This document shows positions 20,816-31,711 of a stretch of DNA of 64,000 nt, in pieces (position 1 is the first letter of the stretch; each line of letters starts with the position of its first letter). The notes beneath the pieces were generated by a model that saw only the letters and a list, made by a program, of their open reading frames with translations, ran no database searches and had not been told where the DNA came from. The translations under genes were made by a program, and so were the position numbers. Source of the DNA: Lunularia cruciata (lineage: Eukaryota > Streptophyta > Marchantiopsida > Lunulariales > Lunulariaceae); the NCBI GenBank assembly GCA_948567375.1, contig OX419757.1, positions 24,174,732 to 24,238,731 of the forward strand. Reading direction: 5' to 3'.

Positions 20816-23250
20816 ATGGTTAGTCCAGGAGTTGGGCGGAAGGGTAGCCACCAACCCAGAGTGGAGGAGAGTGGAAAGAAGAACTTGGAATTCATAGTGA
20901 GAAATCATGCAATTCGAAGGTTAGATATGTTTGCAAGAATCAAAGACTTGAGCAAGCTTCGGATCACATTTCTTGCATGGAATTGGAACCTTAGTTTTCC
21001 AAGTTTCATAAACAAGATAATAGAGAGTAAGTGTCTAGATGGACCCGAGGCAAAGGATAAGAGAGGAAATCCGGCTTGCTAGATAGAGTTGGATTGGAGG
21101 CTAGTACTTGGAAGAGAGGCAAGTGAGGAGCAAGGAGCCACATTCTTGGGGAGAGGAGAGGTAGCTGAAGAAACCTAAGAAGTACAAGACGCCTTTTTTT
21201 CAAAACGCACAAAGAATGGGTATAAGGTTGAGAGTTATAAGGACTTTGTGAGGAGAGACATTGTAGGAGCAATGATGGCCATCTTTAAGCCGGAGCAAAA
21301 TTCTTATGTGATGAAACATCAAGCGGTGATTTTCCATAAGATGTTTGCAAGGGAACCAATCAATTGGGCAAAGTGCTTTCATCATTGCACACGACAAATG
21401 GTGTGGAATTTGCAAGATAAGTCACCTCCACACTACATTGTGCCATTTGTAGCCCATTTTTACTTGGGATTGAATCCATTGAATGTAGTGGAATGACATA
21501 AGATGGTGTTGCACTTCCATCCCAACTTAAGGAGAGATGATGATGCTGATGAGCAGCAATACATTCTTCAAATCAGAAGTAATGCTGGGGTAGAGTGTGA
21601 GATTGGCAGTGAATGCTCCAAAGTCTAAGAAGAGGAGTTGACCCAAAGGAAGAAGTAGCAGCGATGAGACCACGGAAGACTAGAAAAGTGAACCAAAAGA
21701 AAGACCTAGTGGTAATAGTGTCATTGGGAGAAGAATCGGAAGGAGAAGCCGAATACAAGTCAAAAGTCTTGGAGAGAGAAGAAGAACTTGAACTCACATT
21801 TCAGAGTGGGTGAAGCAAATAGCAAGAGTGAGGATGGAGTGGAGATGCAGCTGGTACTAGAGGAAGAAGAGGGAAAGCTAGAGATGGTAGAAGAAGATAA
21901 GTGGAGGGAAGAACAGGAAGTTCCAAAGAAAGAAGAGAAGAACGTTATCATTCAAAGAGGTATCCGATCAAGAAGAAGCACAATGCATGAAGCGGGGTCA
22001 AGTCAAAGAAGAAAAATGGGAAGTGAGAGTTTGGAGAGCAAGGAATCAATTTCAATCATGCGGCTTCAGCTGAGGAGAAGAGTGTCATGTGAAGAAGAAG
22101 CAAAGAAGGAGAAAAGCCTACAAGAAAGAGGGAACTAGATTGGAGGAGTTGAGTATCTACGGGAGATTGTCTGCCCATTGCTAATGAAGCTAGAGGAGAA
22201 GAAGAAAGAAATACAGTGGGAGTATCTTGATGTAAAAATTGTGTTGCAGGTGCTGGCGTAGTTAGAAGAAGAGAACTCGGAGTTGAAGGAGAGTATAATC
22301 CAAAGAGAGGAGCAAAAAGAGGTACTACGAGTAGATGCAATAGTACAAACTTGGGTGATTGAGAATTAAAAAAAGCAATAGGGAGTAAAGAGATAATAAA
22401 AGAGCATAATGTCATAGCTAGGGAAAGATAGATAACTGAGTATGAAATCTTTAAACAGTAGTTTGCTGATTCTCAATTAGAAATCATCCATGATATGGCA
22501 AGGGTAGCAAAGAAGGAGCAAGAGCTTGATAGAGTGATGCAGAGTGTAGAAGAGAAGAAGCAACTCTAGCAAAGAGAATTGACATTGAGGTATAGAGAAG
22601 AAGAAAGATTGAGGGAGTTCCTTTGTTTTCTAGAAGAGAAGATAATGCAGAAGGAAAAGGAGAAGGAGGATATGAAGGCCAAATTTGAGGTAGAACTGAC
22701 AATATACCGGGAAGACTGGTAGGCAGATTGGAAATGTAAGAGAAGAATGAGCCTTGAGCCATTGAAGGAGATATCAGTGAAGATGAACACAATATTGAGT
22801 ACTGAAGCTAGTGCAAGAATTGAAGAAACAAGGTTGCACGAGTTAAGATTGTTGGTGCAAGAGACAAGAAGAAGGAATGCAAAGGATAAAGACTTTAATG
22901 CTTTATTGATTAGTCTCAAGACTTGTGTAGATGGGAAGATATTAGAAGTGGAAGACAATATCATGATTATATTAGATTTAGTTAAGTTTGAAATAGATTA
23001 ACTTCAGAAGGATGAAAGAGAAAAACCCAAAGTAGGAGAAATAGGAGTACAAATAATTTCAGAGTTGCTGTTATAGATATTAGAAAAAGATGGGTTACAA
23101 GGCAAAGATGTGTGTAGATTGCCCATGACGAGAATTTTAGATCAAGAAGAAGAGGTGTTAGAATTGGTAGAAGAATGGGTAGTTGGTAAACCCAAGGATA
23201 GAGTAGGGGATTGGAAGTTGAAGAAGAAGTAGACATTGGATTGGAGTAGT
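20816..23250 (+). pseudogene. U3-borne reading frame in the G1 5' LTR (fossil)
   Basis: Third copy of the LTR-borne frame, in the LTR of an element that still has its gag-pol core, which ties the frame to this family. Open pieces: 20816-21082 (EFIVRNHAIRRLDMFARIK), 21248-21496 (REPINWAKCFHHCTRQMVWN and HYIVPFVAHFYLGLNPL), 21613-21813 and 21788-22138 (acidic and basic charged hinge), 22747-23001 (coiled-coil end) and, near 23090-23250, the tail with VLELVEEWVVGKPKDR-like coding. The order equals copies A and C. Broken in several places. Confidence 0.6.
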
Positions 23251-23368
23251 AATAATTTTGAGATTTGAAGAGCTAGATATGAAGAGGTGCATTGTCATTT
23301 TGGATCTGCAAGTTGGTAAAGTAGTTGTAGAACGGTATAGTTGTTAGATAACTACTAAAGATCTCTAC

Positions 23369-23379
23369 TTATTTAAAGA
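23369..23379 (+). promoter_or_regulatory. TATA-like box of the G1 5' LTR
   Basis: TTATTTAAAG, 0.67 kb before the LTR end, after the reading-frame tail and followed downstream by ATATATAAAGCAAAG at about 23425. Either could be the start-site element; the first is conserved among copies. Confidence 0.45.
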
Positions 23380-24053
23380 GCGTGTTTGCAGTATGTTGTT
23401 GTTCATTATTCATTTTCTTGAGAATATATAAAGCAAAGTGCTGATTTCACTGCTTGTCACTTGACCTTGATTCCGAGTATAAGCATTGTGTTTGTGTTTG
23501 TGAGTGTATGTAGAATTTCAAAGTGCAAATCAATGTTTTTGTTGGATGTTGAATTCCGCAGCCTTGATCTTCATTCTATGTGTTTGATCCTAAGTGAAGT
23601 GCAATTGGAGCAATGCCTTGATAGATTTGAGAGGAATTGTAGTGTTGGTAGTATTTTTCAATTGAGAGCGCAACGCAATGTTGATGTGAAGCAATTTTGA
23701 TCAAGGAGGTGTGCCTTCAGTGGAGGAGTGGAATACAATTATGAGGCAAAGTCATTTTGCAATGAAGTGTCATTTTTGGGAGAGACTGAATCATCACCAT
23801 CAAGATTGTTTGGAAAGATTTGATGGAGTTGTGATTATGGGTGACAAATTGTTGTGACAAGACTGCAAATTAGTGTGTGTTACTCTCTTCTAGGTGTTGT
23901 TGCTACTTGAGAGATTAAAGATGCAACCAAGAAGAAATAATTTGGTTACTTTGCTTTGTATTTGGACATTTGTTACTAGTATCTCTTGGAGAACAAAATT
24001 TACTTACCTGATTACCACAAAAGTGATATTTGCCAAGTTTTCATATGAGTTTT

Positions 24054-24071
24054 TGGCACTGCTGCCGGGGA
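24054..24071 (+). other. primer binding site of G1, tRNA-Asp type
   Basis: TGGCACTGCTGCCGGGGA, ten bases after the LTR end. It resembles TGGCGCCGTTGCCGGGGA, the tRNA-Asp primer site of plant Tat/Athila elements. It fixes the 5' LTR end and supports the placement of G1 in that group. Confidence 0.7.
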
Positions 24072-24132
24072 TACAAATCTTGGAAGTGGAAGACTACAAA
24101 GCCAAACTTTAAAGGTTTTGAAACCAATATGA

Positions 24133-26250
24133 ATGTCTACATTGAGAGACAACAAGAAGAGAGAGTTTGAAGATGAACTCATCATGAAGAAGAAGAACGC
24201 CAAAAGATCCAATCTACTTTTGACAAAACTGAACGAGAGGCATTGGACTTTCAATTTCTTCATGAAGTTCAAGAAGCCTTGCAAGAACTCAAACAAAAGA
24301 AAGGTGGAAGCGGGTGGCAAGGCTACTTCTTGTCTCCATCTTCCAAGAAGAAGAAAGACTCCAATGGGCATACATACTCTTTGCGACCTAGTACATTGAC
24401 TTCCCCTAAAGCTATAAAGGAAGTCAAGTTTATAAAGAAATTTTTTTTGCAAAAAGACATCACAAACTTTGACGGAAGAAGAGTGTCAATATCTTCTATG
24501 CACAATTCTTTGATTGGCTCAAAGGACTTTCAAAGAACACTCTGAGGGTATTGAAACTCTTGCTTCTACTTGGGTTGAAGTCGACACAATCAAAGAAGAA
24601 GTAATTGTTGAAGAAGACCTCACGGTGAACTTGACCAATTAGAACCCTTGGGTTGTCAACACAACGTCAATACAAACCAATTCCTCAGTTCCATCAAGTT
24701 CAACCTTACCCAAGCAAACTCCACCAAGTCAAACAATGACTTTGTTACCTGTCACCCGACACACCTATCAAAAGTATAAGGGGACACAACAAGACAAATA
24801 CCCCAATGAATTTATCAAAGAATTAGAAGTCATTTCCTTTACCAATAAGGAATATGACTTGGCGGATCACTTGCAGATTTTCCCCAGTCTACTCCATAAG
24901 AAGGCTCAGAGTTAGTGTACGCATATAACTCAGAACAGGTTCATACAAGTAGATTGGGCAGACTTGAGAAAAATTTCCTAGAATTATTCCAGGAAGTTGA
25001 TCACAACACAAGTGTCTTTGCATCACTCAACGATTTGGATAGAGGAAAGAAGGAGAAGTTGAGAGACTACTCTGAGCAGTTCATGGCTCTCTTGAAGCAA
25101 GTCCCAAAGCAATTGGGTGTGATGGGTTACTCCGATGCCCAAGCCATTACTTGGTTCCTGAGAAGACTGTCGGTAGAGATTCTTATCCTTGCCAAGGAGA
25201 GAAGTGTAACTTCACTGGACAAGTTTCTCAAACATGTTGCCCGATACAAGGCGGCTCACTCTCATTCTTCTGACAGAATCAAGAGACAAAGGGCAAGAAG
25301 CCTAGAAAAAGAGCTTCTTGTAGTACATCCACTTCTTCAAAAGAATCCTCCACATCTTCAAGTTCTTTTTTGGAATCCGAAGAAGAGTCAAAGCCAAGAA
25401 GAATACAAAGATGCAAAGGAAAGAAATTACTGACACTCCCAACAAAGAGTGTACATAAGGCAAAAAATAGGATAGATACTCCTATAAAAAAGTTTGTGGA
25501 TTTTAAGATCTAGATGATTAGGGTGAAGGACCAAAGAAAGCCTCCATCATTTTGCAAATCCAATGTATGGTGTATGCCCGCGTGTAGCAAGTCAGGCCAT
25601 GCAAATCTGGAATGAAATACTTGTAATGCATTCCTAGTGCATTAGATGGATTGGGTCCTGAGATGGAACCAAGAAGAGAAAGAGGAGGTGGTGTACCAAA
25701 CTCAAGGGGTACTACCTCAGGCAAGCACATTGTACCAAGGTCCAAGGTATGGACCAAGGAAGTATAACCCCAATGCTCCCCCACAATGACCATTGATGAG
25801 CAACCAAAATTGACCTCAAAATGTTGCACCCGGAGCATGTTATAGTTGTGGCTTGATGGGACATTGGTCTCCAAACTATCCGGAGCCAAGATGAAAAATT
25901 GGGTATGTTCCCTTATGTGGGTATTGTGAAGGATTGGGTCACATGGGCAACCAATGCCCTCATCTATCAAACCCAAAGCTACCTGTGAAATATGTACAGA
26001 CCCGAGCTGAGAGTGCTGCGCTTTAAGCAAACGAGATACAACTATACATTGTATAACACTTGAGGAAGAGAGACCTCAAGAAGGGAGCCTGGCTTATGAA
26101 GATGAATGGTCGGACCTTGAAATTTTGAAGGTTGAGACATGCTCAAGTAAGAAGAAGTGTGATCCCAAGGAACTAAGTACTACCTCTTTGTCTTCACAAA
26201 AGGCAAAGAGACTGCACCCAAAGGCATTCTTTTTGCCAAGGAGGAAAAGA
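24133..26250 (+). pseudogene. G1 gag region (fossil)
   Basis: Gag of the Ty3/gypsy element. The best open piece is 24915-25433, with a retrotransposon gag-like stretch (KEKLRDYSEQFMALLKQVPK, then ITWFLRRLSVEI). Two zinc-knuckle-like motifs follow near 25845-25965 (CYSCGLMGH and CGYCEGLGHMGNQC). A leading charged region lies at 24133-24545. Gag forms the particle that packages element RNA. Broken in several places. Confidence 0.7.
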
Positions 26251-26524
26251 TTCTAGCAAAAGCTAAAGCTAAAGCTTTGCAGAAAGAACTCAAGGAAGTA
26301 GTACTCAGAACTCAAGAGATGAGTTTGGAGGAGGAGATGAAGATGAAGCCTCTAGTTTTTCCGGTGGACATCAAATCCAAAGTGAAGGATTTGATCCAAG
26401 CCGAGGTGGGCCAACCCAAGGAACATTGGATCAAGACCACTAGTACTCCAATCACCATCATGAAGCACCCCAAAGTCAAATTTGAACATGGTGAGACTTC
26501 AAACCAAAGACAAAGGCAAAAAAG

Positions 26525-27043
26525 GTGAAACTGGGAGGAGTACCTCAATACAATATTGTAGCGGATTTGGCATCCACAAGTGTGAATGTTACATTCAAAC
26601 AATTGTTGGAAGACAATAAGTTGTATAATAAGCAGCTAAGTTCCGCCCTCAAGAAAGTAAGGGTGATGTCTAAAAACAACCTGCCAGCCATTTATCATAT
26701 TGAACAAGAAGATCTAGGATCTCCCCAAGTTGATGTGGAGATTGCAAGGTGCATGATCACATCAATACTCATTGATTTAGATCTTGGTGTGAATGTCATG
26801 ACCAAAGATATTGCAAATTGGTTGGGGTATCATACGTTTGAACCAACACCTCAAGTTTTGAAATTTGTAGACCAAACCAGGAGACGGCCATTGGACATGC
26901 TGTCAAACATTACCACAATCATTGGAGTGTTACCTTTCAAATTGAACTATATTGTATTAAGACCATTTATAACGACGGATTACCTACTATTGATCAGAAG
27001 ATCTTGGTTGTATAGTGCCCAAGTTGAAGTGGATTGGCACTAG
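26525..27043 (+). pseudogene. G1 protease region (fossil)
   Basis: 172-residue open piece with an aspartic-protease-like context (ARCMITSILIDLDLGVNVM, then VLPFKLNYIVLRPF and DYLLLIRRSWLY, the pattern seen around the plant Ty3 protease end). The role would be cleavage of the gag-pol polyprotein. Position between gag and reverse transcriptase agrees. Confidence 0.6.
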
Positions 27044-27479
27044 GAAAGGTTGCAATTTAAGGACATATCGTCCAAGGACCAGAACCCAGTGACTGGAAGT
27101 TGGACAAAGATTCCACACCTTGGGGAAACAACTTTGTCAAAAGACAAGAATGAATCCGAACATTCATCATCTTCGTCTTCAGAAGATTCTGACGACAAAG
27201 TCCAAGTCAATACAAGGTAGACGTCAACGATGAAGACCCATATGACCTCACCTTGGGTGAAAATGACTTGGAGGAAGGAGGTTTGATGGCAGCTTGACTA
27301 AGATTGAGCCGAGTGAGTTATGTTGAAGGAGTCATCAACCCCGATGACTATCAAGATGTTGTTTTGGATGAAGGAAGAATCTTAAAATTTTTGAAAATAG
27401 TCACTTCAAAGGAATTGGCAAGATACACTGCCTTGTTTATAGAATTCTAGGATGTATTTGCCTGGTCTATTGATCAAAT

Positions 27480-28203
27480 TAGACAACACTGGATTGATCT
27501 AGTTGAAGGTGTAGTTTTGATTTGGCAAAGAGAGTACCGCTTGAACCCGATGTCTTGCTCTTGGAAAAAGATGAATTGACAAGTACATAGGGGCGGAATA
27601 ATCTTTCCTGTCTTATGTAGTGAGTGAGTCTCACCCATTGTCATTATCCCAAACAAGAAAACTAGGAAGATTTGAGTGTGCCAAGATTTTTTCAAGCTGA
27701 ATTTGGTTACAAGGAAGGATCATCATCCCTTGCCTTCTACCAATACAATTTTGGACCAAGTAGTTAGTCATCCTTGTTATAGTTTTCTCGATAGATTTAA
27801 GGGTATAATCAAGTATCCATCCAAGAAGAAGACAAGGATAAAACTATATTCACTACCAATTGGGGAACTTTCACTTACAATCAAATGCCCTTTGGGTTGT
27901 GTAATACTCCCGCTACTTTCTAGCGGATGATAGATGCAATCTTCAAGGATTTTCTATGCAAATTTATGGAAGTCTTCATCAATGATTTTTGTGTGTTTGG
28001 GCAAAGGGATGTACATTTGGATTACCTTCACCAAACTTTTGGAAGGTGTGGGATTGTCGGTTTGTCATTACACCCAAAGAAATGCTTCTTCACAATGATG
28101 GAGGGAATTCTTTTGGAGCATTGTGTGTCAAGCCAAGGTATTGATGTTGATGTCAAGAAGGTTAAAGTTATCTTAGCTTGGAATCCCCTAAAAACATTTG
28201 GGA
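27480..28203 (+). pseudogene. G1 reverse transcriptase region (fossil)
   Basis: Ty3-type reverse transcriptase. Visible stretches: RKDHHPLPSTNTILDQVV, CYSFLDRF, MEVFINDFCVFG around the catalytic site, and SLHPKKCFFTMMEGI, then SQGIDVD. The MEVF...DF.VFG pattern is common in the Tat/Athila group. Broken in several places. Confidence 0.75.
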
Positions 28204-28998
28204 GCTGAGAGCCTTCTTGGGACATGTCGGATACTACATACACTTAGTATCAAACTATGTGGTGATTGCTGCACCCCTTACAAAGTTGTTGAAGAAGTCC
28301 AAAGACTACCTATGGGAAGCAAGTCAAGAAGAAGCTTTCCAAGTTATGACGAAGAAACTGGCTGAAGCACCAATTATGAGGGCTTTGAATTAGGAGCAAC
28401 CTTTTCATGTATATGTGGATACTTTGTCCATAGTAATTGGAGTAGTCTTGAGTCAGAAGGATGAGAAGAAGAAGGACTATCCAGTTTATTATGCCAGCCA
28501 ACAATTATCAGTTTTAGAAAAGAATTATTTGACAACTTAAAGAGAAGCCCTCGGAATGGTTTATGCTTGCAAGAAGTTTTTCCATTATTTGTTGGGATAC
28601 GAGTTTGTCTCAATGTTGACTATTATGCATTGCAACATTTGGTCAAGAAGGCAGACTTGTCCGGGTGAATTGCAAGATGGATCTTGTTATTGCAAGAATT
28701 CACATATACTATACAAGTAAGGAAGGGAGCTTTGCATCCAAATGTGGACTTCCTATCCAGGTTAGAAACTCAAGACCAAGAATGGGAGGTAGACAATCGC
28801 TTCCCTGAAAAAGAGTTGTATCAATTGACAGCAATGCAAAGTATGAGGTATGCAGCAGAATACCACTATTTGCATACTCTCCAATGTTCTGATGGGATTC
28901 ACCCAGAGCAAAGGGCATTCTTTCTCAAGAAAATGGGGTCATACGAACTTAAACCCAACATTTTATTCAAGATAGGCGGAGACAAAGTACTTTGGTGA
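28204..28998 (+). pseudogene. G1 RNase H and connection region (fossil)
   Basis: Starts with ELRAFLGHVGYYIHL-like coding and continues through the RNase H fold (YVDTLSIVIGVVLSQKDEKK-type coding) to VDFLSRLETQDQEWEV and the stretch before integrase. It is the source or sister of the 876-base fragment found in the 5' LTR (10880-10996 with 19694-20452). Confidence 0.7.
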
Positions 28999-29001
28999 TG
29001 C

Positions 29002-30100
29002 TTGGAGGCATACAAAGTTGGAGGAGTAATTGAGTCTTTACACTCTAAAGCATCAGGGGGAGACTATGCCTTGAAGAATACTGTAAAGAAGATTCTTTCC
29101 CTGGAGTATTGGTGGCCTACAATGTATAAAGACACACATGACTATATCCAAAGTTGTGATCCTTGTCAACAAACAGGAAAGCGGATAGCTACTTCTCAAT
29201 GGCCTTTGAGACCAATTTTACCATTGGTGCCATTTAAGAAATGGGGAATTGATTTTGTGGGATGGATACAACCGGTAACCCAAGTCACAAGAAAATGATA
29301 CATTTTGGTTTGCACTAACTATGCTACCAGGATGGTTGAAGCCAAAGCAACTCACAGAGATGATGCGGAAATAGTGGCAGAATTTTTCTTTTGAAATATC
29401 ATCTCCCAATATGGATGTCCTTTAGAATTGGTCAGTGATAGATGGGCATATTTCTTGAACTCTATGATGGAGGCATTAACCAAGTACTTTCAGATTAAAC
29501 ATTGGAAGATGACTCCTTATAATCCCAAAGATAATGGCCTAACAAAGCAGGCAAATGGGTTACTCTGTAAAATTCTTAATAAAGTGACTATCAATTATGC
29601 CTACAATAAGAATACAAAGCTACCAACCGCATTGTGGGCATATCAAATGACAAAAAAGATCACAACCAAGAAAACTCCATACTTCTTGACATAAGGCTTG
29701 CACCTCATCGTACCAGTTGAATTTGAGGTACCGACGTACCAGATTTTGTGTGGGAGAACGGTTGTCAGAAGAAGAAAGTCAAGATTTTTGGATCCATCAA
29801 CTGATGTGGTTAGAAGAGCAAAGAGACGATGCAATGCAAATCATGAAAGATGTACAAGAACAGAGGAAAGTCAGGCACAATCAGCACATCAAGCCTATTA
29901 TTGTTTGTGAAGGAGATTTGGTTTGTTATATGACAATTGCCAAATATGTTTTCTAGGAAAATTGCATTTGAGATGAATGGAGCCCTATTGAGCACTTTAT
30001 ATTTATGACAATGGGTCCACTCAACTTGCAAACTTGGAGGTGCAACCATTTGCCACTCAAGTGAACAGGTGGAGAGTTTGAAAATATTGGAGGATAGACT
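29002..30100 (+). pseudogene. G1 integrase region (fossil)
   Basis: Integrase: zinc-binding region at 29002-29298 (WWPTMYKDTHDYIQSCDPCQ and WGIDFVGWIQPV), core region at 29300-29690 (KYFQIKHWKMTPYNPKDNGL) and C-terminal part to about 30100. It would insert the cDNA with a 5-base target duplication, in agreement with the solo LTRs of the window. Broken. Confidence 0.7.
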
Positions 30101-30151
30101 CGGAGGTCTCTAAGACACCCAAGGTCTATGTTTGCGGGGATGTTCACATTT

Positions 30152-30164
30152 GAAGGAGGGAGTA
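30152..30164 (+). other. polypurine tract of G1
   Basis: GAAGGAGGGAGTA directly before the TGTGGTACCC of the 3' LTR, the usual primer for plus-strand synthesis. It fixes the LTR start and so proves that TGTGGTACCC is an LTR end and not a transposon inverted repeat. Confidence 0.75.
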
Positions 30165-30234
30165 TGTGGTACCCACATTTTTGTTTTTTTCTTATTTTTG
30201 AGAACAAGTGAATAGAGGAAGTCGTATTGTACGT
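30165..30234 (+). mobile_element. 3' LTR of G1, first 70 bases only
   Basis: TGTGGTACCCACATTTTTG and the following bases match the 5' LTR start at 8800. The match ends near 30234, where the 5' UTR of a LINE begins. I do not find the rest of this LTR downstream in the window. Confidence 0.75.
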
Positions 30235-30399
30235 GGAGAAGAGGATTTGCAAGTTTGAGAGGAGAGGAGTCCCAAAAGTTAGCACGCCATATCTCACTAC
30301 ATACATGTCCAAACATTGCGGTTCTGGTCTTGTTAGAAGCGCCTTGCCACGTGCTTTCTACATCAACCAAGATTGCTTCATTTTGAGCTCTCTACATGA

Positions 30400-31690
30400 A
30401 GTTATGAGTGAATGAATATTTGATAGATGATCCATATTTGAGAGTTTGTTTCTTCATCATTAGGAGTCCAAACGGAGTGATTTTTGTGGCATTGGATGCG
30501 CTTCAAACAGATATTTCAATTGATAGAAAGCATATTTGTCTAGAAAGTTACAAGCATTCAAATTCTATCATCTTTGGTAGATTTTAGGGTTTGAATTGAA
30601 ATTTTGATTGACTGTATCTTTGCCAATACTAAAGCAAATGGAGTTATTTGGGTCTCATTGGAAGCCCTATGCTGAGAGATTTCTTTTGAGAGATTCTTTC
30701 AAGGTAAAGTTTATGCAATTTAGAGCAATACACAAAAAGTTATGGAACTTTCAATTCTGAGGAAGCTTTGAGCAGTCTATATGATTGTGCAAGAATTTGG
30801 AGGTGCATTGCTCCGTGGTCACAAGTTCAAATCTAGTGAAACTTTTTGCATCAATATTTGTGCATTACAAGCTCTCTTTCAAGGCCAAGCTTCGAGCATA
30901 TGGAGGTCTGAGCAAGCAGTGGTGACAATTCACATTCTGTCACATCTTGTGCATCTTGGTGTTTGGGGTACCAACTTTGTTGTACGAGTTCTCTTCACTT
31001 ACAAACCCAATTCAAGTTATTCTTGAGTCATAAGAACCCCACACTCATAGGCTTACCAATTAATTCATATTTGCAAAATTTGAATATCCAAGACTGATGA
31101 TATGACCATTTGTTTTACAATGACAATTCTTAGTATTTGTTAAAATCTGCACATGTGAAGTAGGATTGTGCTGTACTTATAGGTCCAAATCAAGTGGTTT
31201 TGTGGCAATAGAATGAGTATTGTGCAAGGTTTCTATTGAGGTTTGATTTGTTGCAATTGGAGGTTAGACAAGGAAGTTGTGACACTTTGAAATTTGTGAC
31301 TCTTTGTACATCACAACATTGTGAATTGCAAATTCAAGCTATTGTATCTTTGTATTCAATGACCCAAATGAAGTGATCTTTGGGTCATTAGAATCAGCTT
31401 ACTCAAACGTTTACACTGAAAAATTCTTGTTAGAGTTAAGAGGACAGATTAGGAGCTATAGGTACCCTAATTTTTGCAGCCCTTGGTAGCTTTGTGCATT
31501 GCAGATTTGGAATACAGTATCTTTACATTCACAAGTCCAAATGAGGTGATTCTTATCTCATTAGAACCAGCTTCTCCAAGTCCTTGCTTGAATACTTGTC
31601 TAGTAGTACTTAGAGATGTAACAAAAAAGCTATGCCTACTTGAAAATCTTGAAATTTTGGTGTTGCAAGTAAAACTTGTAGATTGATTGT
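30400..31690 (+). repeat. LINE 5' UTR monomers, copy g
   Basis: Seven imperfect units with cores near 30468, 30634, 30820, 31003, 31185, 31359 and 31534, spacings of 166-186 bases. The core is GTCCAAATGAGGTGATTCTT-like followed by CATTAGAA. Tandem monomers in a LINE 5' UTR recall the promoter monomers of mouse L1. No frame is evident. Confidence 0.7.
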
Positions 31691-31711
31691 GAGAGATTAG
31701 TGATTGGCATA

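Larger units (their letters stand above)
8800..24044 (+). mobile_element. 5' LTR of G1, interrupted
   Basis: LTR pieces are 8800-8918, 10811-10879 and 20453-24044. The start TATGGTACCCA and the end TTTTCATA correspond to TGTGGTACCCA and TTGTCACA of the family. The gaps hold a 1.9-kb solo LTR (8919-10805), a piece of pol (10880-10996 and 19694-20452) and a LINE (about 10998-19693). The pieces add up to about 3.74 kb, in line with the solo copies of 3.77-3.79 kb. A 39-base stretch, starting CTCATATTGG, stands on both sides of the pol piece. Confidence 0.8.
8800..30234 (+). mobile_element. Ty3/gypsy element G1, Tat/Athila-like, with giant LTRs (fossil)
   Basis: One element: 5' LTR 8800-24044 (interrupted by later insertions), primer site 24054-24071, gag-pol core 24045-30164, polypurine tract 30152-30164, and 3' LTR from 30165 until a LINE cuts it at about 30235. 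Without insertions the 5' LTR is about 3.74 kb. The first 70 bases or so of the two LTRs differ at about ten places by eye, which suggests an old insertion. The core has gag, protease, reverse transcriptase, RNase H and integrase in standard Ty3 order. It is broken, with of the order of a dozen or more breaks. The tRNA-Asp-type primer site and the style of the reverse transcriptase suggest the non-chromoviral plant group. Confidence 0.8.

Noticed and set aside
22056-22964. Minus-strand serine/leucine frames in the G1 5' LTR
   Set aside because: Antisense of the charged coiled-coil region, as in copy C.
25518-26030. 170-residue minus-strand frame in the gag region
   Set aside because: Antisense shadow over the zinc-knuckle part of gag. 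No similarity and no context as a separate gene.
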